Below the pieces are notes generated by a model, which saw only the letters and a program-made list of their open reading frames with translations, searched no databases and was not told the DNA's origin. Below, in pieces: positions 1-6,794 of a stretch of 13,076 nt of DNA (position 1 is its first letter; each line of letters opens with the position of its first letter). A program made the position numbers and the translations under genes. The DNA is from an uncultured Clostridia bacterium. Lineage in GTDB: Bacteria; Bacillota; Clostridia; Oscillospirales; Ruminococcaceae. The DNA is taken from positions 1 to 13,076 of the forward strand of contig CALATN010000067.1 in assembly GCA_937891895.1 (NCBI GenBank). Reading direction: 5' to 3'.

Positions 1-115
1 ATATAACATTTTTATACGTTGGTTCTTTGTATGTATATACAATATTTTCATGCTCATCTATCGCACCTATTTTAATATTTGTTCCACCTATATCTATTCC
101 TATATATTCAACCAT
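1..115 (-). CDS. ROK-family sugar kinase / regulator, N-terminal fragment (runs off window)
   Basis: The minus strand reads ATG at 115 and stays open to the window edge, giving 38 residues. They begin MVEYIGIDIGGTNIKIGAID, where D8-I-G-G-T12 is the phosphate-binding signature at the N-terminus of ROK (repressor, ORF, kinase) proteins such as glucokinase. An ideal AGGAGG (121-126 on the plus strand as cctcct) lies 5 nt upstream of the start. ROK proteins of this layout, with no N-terminal helix-turn-helix, are usually cytoplasmic sugar kinases. The substrate cannot be told because the body of the protein is outside the window. Base composition is very AT-rich, like the cas fragments to its right and unlike everything after about 1450, so it may belong to the same foreign or misjoined segment. 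Confidence 0.82.
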   Translation of the reverse strand, partial: MVEYIGIDIGGTNIKIGAIDEHENIVYTYKEPTYKNVI

Positions 116-148
116 AATTTCCTCCTAAATTTTATTTCTACATATATT

Positions 149-183
149 AAAACAGACTAGCTTGATTTTTACTAGTCTATTTT
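149..183. terminator. Inverted repeat, terminator-like hairpin in AT-rich spacer
   Basis: Bases 154-160 (agactag) pair perfectly with 172-178 (ctagtct) across an 11-nt loop. After one C-A mismatch, AAAA (149-152) pairs with TTTT (180-183). A T-rich stretch follows on the plus strand and GTTTTAAT on the minus strand, so it could stop transcripts in either direction. It lies between the ROK start and the csm4 fragment, where no complete upstream gene is visible, so it may be the terminator of a gene no longer present. The rest of 116-234 is AT-rich spacer in which I see no convincing promoter. Confidence 0.45.
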
Positions 184-234
184 AATATTATTTTATTTTT
201 TATTAAATTTTATTGTAGACAAAAAAATTATTAG

Positions 235-1089
235 TATTATACTATATTTATTTGTTATTTAATACCTCAAAAAGAGGGGAAAAAGGGGGAATTTTATAAA
301 TTTAACATTTTTTCTAATGCATTTTCAAGCGGTAAGCTACCAATACCGATTGGAATAAGTGAATTTAGTAAACAAACAGATAAATTACTTACTAAGAAAG
401 AAAAATATAAAAAGTATATTGCTAAAAAAGAAAAAGGAAATATTTCAGAGATTACCTTAGATGAATTTAATGAAATTATTAATGGTAATTTGATTACTTT
501 TTCTAGTAAAGTAGATAACGAAGTTAAAATGATGTCATGGAGAAATATGGTAAGCCGAAAAAGTGACAATGTGGAAAATATAGAAGGAGCAAGTAATTTA
601 TTTGAAATAGAAGAAACATTTTCTATTCAAGAATATGATATTTATATTTATTCAACACTTGAGAAAGAAGTATTAGAGTGTACTGTAAGAGAAATGTTAC
701 GTTTTGGAATTGGAGCACAGCGTTCAGTTGGAAAAGGAATTTTTGATATATCAAGTAAATTGGAGGTATTTAATGGATTTAAACTTCCAGAAAAACCTAA
801 TGGATTTATAGCATTATCTAATTTTATTCCACATAAAGAAGATCCAATAAAGGGATATTATAAAACATTTGTAAAGTATCCAAAAATTAGTTATATTTCA
901 TCGGAAGAAGATTCTCCATTTAAAAAACCATTAATTTTCTTAAAAGCAGGTAGTGTTTTCTTTAATGAATCAATAAAAAAATTTTATGGTTCATGTATAC
1001 AGAATATTGGATTAGAAGATGATAGAATCTCTGATAAAATTGTGATAGGAGCACATACAATTGCAATTCCTTGTAATATAAATTATTAA
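235..1089 (+). pseudogene. csm4: Type III-A CRISPR RAMP protein Csm4, N-terminus missing
   Basis: The frame is open from the TAG at 232-234 to TAA at 1087-1089 (284 codons) but has no ATG, GTG or TTG with a plausible ribosome site near its beginning. The first usable start, a TTG at 490, would remove a large part of the protein. Csm4 caps the crRNA 5' handle in the Csm interference complex and contacts Cas10. Family features seen are NAFSSGKLPIP (the aromatic/proline-rich stretch near residue 70 of intact members), SWRNMVSRKS, the glycine-rich loop GIGAQRSVGKG of the second RRM domain, FIPHKEDPIKGYY, and a normal C-terminal end. Codons from about 241 (TIF..CYLIP) already resemble the family region after the first strand, so only some 35-40 residues appear lost. 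Codon use is extremely AT-rich. It is followed after 33 nt by cas6, with no csm5 between. It is probably non-functional; the assignment rests on recalled family motifs, not a search. Confidence 0.82.
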
Positions 1090-1122
1090 TATTTAGAAGT
1101 TGAAAGAAGATACAAGATAGAC

Positions 1123-1440
1123 ATGGATAAAAAATTATTCGATGCATTGCAGGTACGTTTTGTAAAATTACGTTTTACAATTTCTTTTTTAGAAGATTCT
1201 ATATTACCAAAAGATAAAGTATCAGCTATTAGAGGTGGTATGGGAGAAATGCTTCTTCGTATGAATTGTGTGCGTGATAGACAATGTGAAATATGTGACT
1301 TTGAAACAGAGTGTATTGTACAAAAAACAATGTATTCTAAATTTGAAATTAAACCAAATTTTGTTACAAATGGTGGAAGTATAGGTTATGTTCTTGAATG
1401 TGAACCGTTGATTATTACTGATAAAAACATTGAATCGTGA
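1123..1440 (+). pseudogene. cas6: CRISPR Cas6 endoribonuclease, truncated after N-terminal RRM, fused in frame to foreign tail
   Basis: Only 105 codons are present, whereas Cas6 proteins are usually well over 200 residues. The N-terminal part is typical of the Cas6 subfamily that travels with Csm loci: KLRFTISFLEDSILP, KVSAIRGGMGEMLLRMNCVRDR, and a cysteine cluster CEICDFETEC followed by KFEIKPNFVT and GYVLECE. Cas6 cuts precursor crRNA within the repeats. The C-terminal RRM with the glycine-rich loop and the RNA-binding face is absent, so this fragment should not process crRNA. Similarity to Cas6 stops at LECE (codons 1393-1404). The last 12 residues, PLIITDKNIES plus stop, do not look like Cas6 and fit the end of a MurB protein. 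The stop lies 10 nt before the rapZ start. Confidence 0.82.
1405..1440 (+). pseudogene. murB: Probable 3' end of murB (last codons only), in frame with the cas6 fragment
   Basis: The residues PLIITDKNIES, preceded by LECE, resemble the C-terminus of Clostridia-type UDP-N-acetylenolpyruvoylglucosamine reductase, which typically ends with a G-x-x-L-E-x-E-(V/P)-x-I-I pattern. murB commonly lies directly upstream of rapZ in Firmicutes. LECE at 1393-1404 would fit both proteins, so the join may lie inside that shared stretch. The identification rests on 15 residues plus gene context and is tentative. Confidence 0.42.
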
Positions 1441-1450
1441 GGATTGTTAT

Positions 1451-2311
1451 ATGAAATTTCTGATTGTAACAGGTATGTCAGGGTCGGGTAAATCAGGTGC
1501 TGTGAATGTACTGGAAGATATCGGCTACTATTGTATAGACAACATTCCCCCACAGCTTATTCCGAAATTTGCCGAAATCTGTATCAACAACGGTCAGATG
1601 CAGAAGGTTGCTATTGTTACTGATATCCGTGGCGGTGAGCTTTTCTTTGAACTTGATGAGGGCTTGAATTATCTGAAAAGCAACAATCTTGACACCTCAA
1701 TTCTTTTCCTTGATTCAAGTGATGAAGTGTTGATAAAACGATACAAGGAAACCCGTCGCAGACACCCGCTCGATGAACAGAGTCACGGCAGTCTGCAGAG
1801 GGCTATCAATACAGAACGTGAGGTTCTTGCTTCTGTTCGTGAGCACGCTGATTATTACATAGATACTACTGACCTTTCTATGGCTCAGCTTAAGGAAACT
1901 GTTTATTCCCTTTTCCTTGACAACCCTAATGAGTCTATGGTTGTAAAGGTTATGTCTTTCGGTTTCAAGTACGGCATTTCACGTGAGGCTGACCTTGTAT
2001 TTGATGTACGCTGTCTGCCCAATCCATTCTATATTCCTGAACTTAAACAGCATACGGGACTTGAAAGCTGTGTGCGTGATTATGTGCTCAGCTTTGACCA
2101 GTCAAAAGAGCTGGAAAAGAAACTGAAGGATATGTTGGATTTTCTTATTCCGCTGTACATTCACGAGGGTAAGAGTCAGCTTGTCATTGCTTTCGGCTGC
2201 ACGGGCGGCAAGCACAGAAGTGTTACTTTTGCCGAAACTATCTACAAGCACCTTGTTGACAAGAATATGCGATGCAGAATAAGTCACAGGGACATTAACA
2301 AGGACAAATAA
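1451..2311 (+). CDS. rapZ: RNase adapter / nucleotide-binding protein RapZ (YvcJ family)
   Basis: RapZ-family P-loop protein of 286 residues, close to the usual length. The start at 1451 gives MKFLIVTGMSGSGKS with the Walker A motif at residues 8-15; a TGAGG about 8 nt upstream supports it over an upstream in-frame start at 1430. A Walker B-like strand (VAIVTDIRGG) lies at about 53-62. The C-terminal signature GCTGGKHRS is at about 249-257, and the protein ends with the family's typical SHRDI. In E. coli RapZ binds the small RNA GlmZ and controls glucosamine-6-phosphate synthase; in Bacillus the homologue YvcJ hydrolyses nucleotides and affects competence. The exact role here is unknown. whiA starts 13 nt downstream, so the two are likely co-transcribed, normally from upstream of murB. 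Base composition becomes clearly less AT-rich than in 1-1400. Confidence 0.96.
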   Translation: MKFLIVTGMSGSGKSGAVNVLEDIGYYCIDNIPPQLIPKFAEICINNGQMQKVAIVTDIRGGELFFELDEGLNYLKSNNLDTSILFLDSSDEVLIKRYKETRRRHPLDEQSHGSLQRAINTEREVLASVREHADYYIDTTDLSMAQLKETVYSLFLDNPNESMVVKVMSFGFKYGISREADLVFDVRCLPNPFYIPELKQHTGLESCVRDYVLSFDQSKELEKKLKDMLDFLIPLYIHEGKSQLVIAFGCTGGKHRSVTFAETIYKHLVDKNMRCRISHRDINKDK

Positions 2312-2324
2312 AGGATTGATATAA

Positions 2325-3248
2325 ATGTCTTTTTCACATTCGGTAAAAAAGGAGCTTTGCTCGATTATTACGGATAAAGACAGAAAATACTGCTGTTTAT
2401 ATGGGATGCTTTTATTCTGTAAGAATTTTACTCCTGATTCAATTACTTTCCAGACAGAAAATCAGCTTGTCTGCGAGCTTTTCTGTCGTCTTGCGGATGA
2501 TGTTATCGGCGGGCGTAATATTGTTGAGGTTACGGAAACAAAGAAAAAAAATGATGTTACGCTGTACTCGCTGAACATTCCGTCGGAGCATTTCCGTGAG
2601 GAAATTATTTACCGTTACAGAATTTCAAGCCGCACGCTCATTCACCGTATTCAGCGTGAGAATATTGACAACAACAGCATTTTTGCGTTTATTGCGGGTG
2701 CTTTTCTTTCCTGCGGTAGCATTACTGAGCCTATCAAGGAGTATCATCTTGAATTTGTTGTGCCATACTATGATTTGACGCAGGATTTGCTGGGTCTGCT
2801 TACTGAGGTTGGCATCAATGCGAAGTACACTGAGAGAAAGAACATGTATGTTATTTATCTCAAGGGCAGCGAAGCTATTGAAGATTTACTGACGCTGATG
2901 GGTGCGACGATGAGCAGCATTGACCTGATGAATGTCAAGATTTACAAGGACGTGCGCAACAAGGCTAATCGTATTGCAAACTGCGACTCGGCTAACATTG
3001 AGCGTACTCTCAAGGCTTCGGACAAGCAGATTGCGGATATTGAATATATTACTGACACGATTGGTCTGGAAAATCTGCCTGCTGACTTGATTAACATTGC
3101 GGAGCTTCGTATGGAATATCCTGAAATGTCACTTCGTGAGCTGGGTGAAAATCTGGACAAGCCGCTTGGACGGTCGGGTGCAAATCACAGGCTTAAAAGG
3201 ATTTCCGAGATTGCGGAGGCTTTGCGTGAGGAACGGAATGAAAAATAA
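2325..3248 (+). CDS. whiA: Sporulation/cell-division regulator WhiA
   Basis: WhiA is a DNA-binding protein with a degenerate LAGLIDADG homing-endonuclease fold in its N-terminal two thirds and a C-terminal helix-turn-helix. The 307-residue product matches the family length. Visible hallmarks are the N-terminus SFSHSVKKEL, the FIAGAFLSCGSI segment typical of the LAGLIDADG-like core (about residues 123-136), KIYKDVRNKANRIANCD, and the C-terminal MSLRELGENLDKPLGRSG (about 268-285) followed by NHRLKRISEIAE. An AAGGA at 2311-2315 is placed 9 nt before the ATG. WhiA controls sporulation septation in Streptomyces and affects division and chromosome segregation in Bacillus. The gene follows rapZ and precedes dnaE by only 15 nt. 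The gluP/yvcK gene that commonly sits between rapZ and whiA is absent here. Confidence 0.96.
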   Translation: MSFSHSVKKELCSIITDKDRKYCCLYGMLLFCKNFTPDSITFQTENQLVCELFCRLADDVIGGRNIVEVTETKKKNDVTLYSLNIPSEHFREEIIYRYRISSRTLIHRIQRENIDNNSIFAFIAGAFLSCGSITEPIKEYHLEFVVPYYDLTQDLLGLLTEVGINAKYTERKNMYVIYLKGSEAIEDLLTLMGATMSSIDLMNVKIYKDVRNKANRIANCDSANIERTLKASDKQIADIEYITDTIGLENLPADLINIAELRMEYPEMSLRELGENLDKPLGRSGANHRLKRISEIAEALREERNEK

Positions 3249-3263
3249 ACGGAGGTGCGGCAA

Positions 3264-6200
3264 ATGAGCTTTGTACATCTTCATCTGCACAGTGAATACA
3301 GCTTGCTTGACGGTGCGTGCCGCATAAAGCAGCTTGTCAGCTATGCAAAGGAACTGGGACAGACGTCTGTTGCGGTTACTGACCACGGCTGTATGTATTC
3401 GGCTGTTGAATTTTACAATGAGGCAATTGCACAAGGTATAAAGCCGATTATAGGCTGTGAGGTTTATGTTGCACCGAGGACGAGGTTTGACAAAATCCAC
3501 GGTCAGGACAACAAACCCTATCATCTTGTGCTGCTTTGCAAAAATAACACAGGCTATCAGAATTTAATCAAGCTTGTTTCATACGGTTACACGGAGGGCT
3601 TCTACAACAAACCCCGTGTTGACATTGAGCTTCTCGGGAAATATCACGAGGGGCTTATTGCTTTGTCAGGTTGTCTGGCGGGTGAAATTCCGAGAAAGCT
3701 TGTTAATGGTGAATATGAGAGTGCAAAGGCTGTTGCGCTGAAATACCGTGAGATTTTCGGCGAGGGCAACTATTACATTGAGATACAGAACCACAATATT
3801 CCCGAGGAAATGAGGATACTTCCGCTTCTGTACAGATTATCGGCGGAAACGGGTATTCCTCTCGTTGCTACAAATGACGCGCATTATATTACAAAACAGG
3901 ATCACGAGGTTCAGCGTGTATTGATTGCAATTCAGACCAACACGCTGTTGAGTGAGCCTAATCCCCTTTCCTTCCCGACAAATGAGTTCTATATGAAGTC
4001 GGAAACGGAAATGCGTGAGCTGTTTGTCAATGTTCCTCAGGCTGTTGACAACACGGCGAAAATTGCGGAGATGTGCAATGTCGAGTTTGAATTCGGCAAG
4101 ATAAAGCTTCCGAAGTTTACGATTGAAAATGTTACTGACAACGTTGACTATTTCCGAAAACTTTGCTGCAAAGGAATGAAGAAGCGTTACGGAGAAAATC
4201 CAAGTACGGAAATTACTGAACGAATGGAATATGAGCTTGATGTTATCACGCGAATGGGATATGTTGACTACTTTTTAATAGTATGGGATTTTATTCGTTA
4301 TGCCCGTGAGCAGAAAATTCCTGTTGGTCCAGGACGTGGGTCGGGTGCGGGAAGTATTGCGGCTTACTGCATCGGAATAACCTCGGTTGACCCGATGAAG
4401 TACAATCTGCTTTTTGAACGTTTTCTCAATCCTGAACGTGTTTCAATGCCTGACTTTGATATTGATTTCTGCTATGAGGGCAGACAGAGGGTTATTGATT
4501 ATGTTGTACGGAAATACGGCACAGACAGGGTTGCGCAGATTATTACTTTCGGTACAATGGCGGCAAAGGGTGCAATACGTGATGTGGGACGTGTTATGGG
4601 ACTTCCCTATCAGGCTGTGGACAAGGTTTCAAAGCTGTTGTCAGGTGCGCCGCTTGAAGATGAACTGAAAAACAATGCTGACCTGATTGTACTTTACAAA
4701 AATGACAGTGATGTACGGAAAATGATTGACACGGCTAAAAAGCTGGAGGGTATGCCACGTCACGCTTCGACTCATGCGGCAGGTGTGGTAATTTCCGATG
4801 CGCCTGTCAGTGAGTATGTACCTGTACAGAAAAACGGTGACGCTATTGTCACTCAGTATGCAAAGGATGAACTTGAAAGCCTTGGTTTGCTGAAAATGGA
4901 CTTTCTTGGACTTCGTAACATTACTGTAATCCGTGACGCTGAAAATTACATCAGAAAGGCTATTCCTGATTTTGATATAACAAAAATACCGCTTGATGAC
5001 AAGGCTGTTTATGAGATGATTTCTCAGGGGTACACATCGGGTGTATTCCAGTTTGAAAGTGCGGGTATGAGACAGGTACTTATGCGTCTTAAGCCCGAGT
5101 CGATTGAGGATCTGATTGCGGTGCTTTCGTTGTATAGACCTGGTCCTATGGACAGTATTCCTCGATATATCGAATGCAGGCACAATCCGCAGAAGGTCAC
5201 TTACAAGCATCCGATTTTAAAGGATATTCTTGATGTAACTTATGGGTGTATTGTTTATCAGGAACAGGTAATGGAAATCTGTCGCAAAATGGCGGGATAT
5301 TCATACGGACGTGCTGACCTGGTAAGGCGTGCTATGGCCAAGAAAAAGGCTGATGTAATGCTTAAAGAACGTAGCGTTTTTGTTGAGGGTGCGCTGGCAA
5401 ATGGAGTTTCTGAAAATGTTGCAAATGATATTTTCGATGAGATGGTAAGTTTTGCTTCCTATGCGTTCAACAAGTCACACGCGGCGGCTTACGCTTATAT
5501 TTCCTATCAGACGGCTTATCTGAAATGCCATTATTACAAGGAATATATGGCGGCGCTGATGACGGCTTCCCTTGAAAACACGGGCAAGATACTTGAATAC
5601 ACGGAGGAATGTGCGAAGAATGGCGTTGCTATACTTCCGCCTGACATAAACGAAAGCGGAACGGGATTTGTTCCAACTGTAAAGGGAATTCGCTTTGCAC
5701 TTCTTGCTGTAAAAAATCTTGGCATCAACTCTATCCGTGATATGATTGCTGAACGTGAACGGGATGGAAAATTCCTTTCACTTGAAGATTTCTGCAAGCG
5801 TATGAACGGAAAGGATATTAACCAGCGTGCAATTGAAAGCCTTATCAAGTGCGGTGCTTTTGATTGCTTCGGGCACAACAGACGTGAAATGATTGAAAAT
5901 TATGACAGAATTTTCAGCAGTATTCAGGCTTACTCCTCACGTAATATGGAGGGACAGATTAACTTCTTTGAGCTTGATGAAGGTGAAAGTAATACGTCAT
6001 CTGTTGCGATTGAGGCTTATGAAGAATATCCGCTTGCTGAAAAGCTTGAAATGGAAAAGGATATTCTGGGTATTTATATTTCGGGGCATCCTCTTGAAAG
6101 CTACAGTCTGTACGGAACACTCCTCCGCACAAACTCAGCGGCACAGATGACAGCTGAAGAACGTACATTAAGGGATAACAGCAATGTTTCTATGTTCTGC

Positions 6201-6677
6201 ATATTGCAAGGTATTAAGCTTTACACTCAGAAGAACGGTGCAAAGATGGCTTTTGTTACGCTTGAAGATATAAGCGGTGAAATTGAAGGGCTTATTTTTG
6301 CGGATATTCTTGCGGGAAACAGGGATATTATTCAGAAAGGCAGGAAAGTTTTCATTACTGCAAAGCTTTCCTATAAGGATGATGAAGCAAAGCTTGTTAT
6401 TGAACAGATTTTTGATGCTGACGCTTATCTGAAGCGTATTGAAGATATGTCGCTGTATATCAAATGCTGTTCTTACGAAAATGAAAAAATCCAGCAGATA
6501 CTGGATATTTGTAATGAAAATACAGGAAAATCAAGGCTTGTTCTGTATTTACAGGATATGAAAAAAGCTGTTTCTCCGAAAAGCATTGGTGGAATTAACA
6601 TATGTGACAAGCTTCTCAATAGCATTTCTGCAATAACAGGCTGTGAAAATATCGCTTTAAAACAGCAAAATGCTTAA
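3264..6677 (+). CDS. dnaE: DNA polymerase III alpha subunit, DnaE1 type
   Basis: Catalytic subunit of the replicative polymerase, 1137 residues. The start at 3264 is set by GGAGG at 3251-3255 with 8-nt spacing; a GTG at 3255 overlaps that site and is unlikely. Domains in order are an N-terminal PHP domain (HLHLHSEYSLLDG at 5-17, TDHG at 39-42, GCEVY around E66, NDAHY around D205/H207), a polymerase core with PGRGSGAGS (about 353-361) and the catalytic aspartates D399 and D401 in PDFDIDF plus D546 in KMDFLGLRN, fingers and beta-binding regions, helix-hairpin-helix material (PPDINES), and an OB fold around 990-1015 (AFVTLEDISGEIEGLIF). There is no inserted DnaQ-like exonuclease, so this is DnaE and not PolC. 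The PHP metal ligands that I can place are intact, so it may retain proofreading activity. Last gene of the rapZ-whiA-dnaE run. Confidence 0.98.
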   Translation: MSFVHLHLHSEYSLLDGACRIKQLVSYAKELGQTSVAVTDHGCMYSAVEFYNEAIAQGIKPIIGCEVYVAPRTRFDKIHGQDNKPYHLVLLCKNNTGYQNLIKLVSYGYTEGFYNKPRVDIELLGKYHEGLIALSGCLAGEIPRKLVNGEYESAKAVALKYREIFGEGNYYIEIQNHNIPEEMRILPLLYRLSAETGIPLVATNDAHYITKQDHEVQRVLIAIQTNTLLSEPNPLSFPTNEFYMKSETEMRELFVNVPQAVDNTAKIAEMCNVEFEFGKIKLPKFTIENVTDNVDYFRKLCCKGMKKRYGENPSTEITERMEYELDVITRMGYVDYFLIVWDFIRYAREQKIPVGPGRGSGAGSIAAYCIGITSVDPMKYNLLFERFLNPERVSMPDFDIDFCYEGRQRVIDYVVRKYGTDRVAQIITFGTMAAKGAIRDVGRVMGLPYQAVDKVSKLLSGAPLEDELKNNADLIVLYKNDSDVRKMIDTAKKLEGMPRHASTHAAGVVISDAPVSEYVPVQKNGDAIVTQYAKDELESLGLLKMDFLGLRNITVIRDAENYIRKAIPDFDITKIPLDDKAVYEMISQGYTSGVFQFESAGMRQVLMRLKPESIEDLIAVLSLYRPGPMDSIPRYIECRHNPQKVTYKHPILKDILDVTYGCIVYQEQVMEICRKMAGYSYGRADLVRRAMAKKKADVMLKERSVFVEGALANGVSENVANDIFDEMVSFASYAFNKSHAAAYAYISYQTAYLKCHYYKEYMAALMTASLENTGKILEYTEECAKNGVAILPPDINESGTGFVPTVKGIRFALLAVKNLGINSIRDMIAERERDGKFLSLEDFCKRMNGKDINQRAIESLIKCGAFDCFGHNRREMIENYDRIFSSIQAYSSRNMEGQINFFELDEGESNTSSVAIEAYEEYPLAEKLEMEKDILGIYISGHPLESYSLYGTLLRTNSAAQMTAEERTLRDNSNVSMFCILQGIKLYTQKNGAKMAFVTLEDISGEIEGLIFADILAGNRDIIQKGRKVFITAKLSYKDDEAKLVIEQIFDADAYLKRIEDMSLYIKCCSYENEKIQQILDICNENTGKSRLVLYLQDMKKAVSPKSIGGINICDKLLNSISAITGCENIALKQQNA

Positions 6678-6703
6678 TTGTTTCAGCAATATATTTAATT
6701 GTC

Positions 6704-6732
6704 TTGACAAAGGCTTTTCAAAATAGTATAAT
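6704..6732 (+). promoter_or_regulatory. Consensus sigma-A promoter for pfkA
   Basis: TTGACA at 6704-6709 and TATAAT at 6727-6732 are both perfect consensus hexamers with an ideal 17-nt spacer. Transcription should start near 6739-6741, giving a leader of about 55 nt before the pfkA ATG. Together with a strong ribosome site this predicts high constitutive expression. Confidence 0.9.
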
Positions 6733-6794
6733 GTATTATGTTTGGAAAAGTATAATTTGTACATTTTATGTATATAATTTTGGAGGAAAAAGGT

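Noticed and set aside
294..569. Minus-strand open frame opposite the csm4 fragment
   Set aside because: Low-complexity hydrophobic translation arising from AT-rich sequence opposite a frame with recognisable Csm4 motifs.
1..1440. CRISPR array near the cas fragments
   Set aside because: I looked for regularly spaced 25-40-nt repeats and found none in this stretch or anywhere else in the window.
1430..1450. Upstream ATG at 1430 as rapZ start
   Set aside because: It overlaps the end of the cas6/murB frame, has no ribosome site, and would add seven residues before the conserved MKFLIVTG start.
4641..5210. Minus-strand open frame of 189 codons inside dnaE
   Set aside because: Antisense shadow within the conserved polymerase core; composition and residues are those of a non-coding frame.
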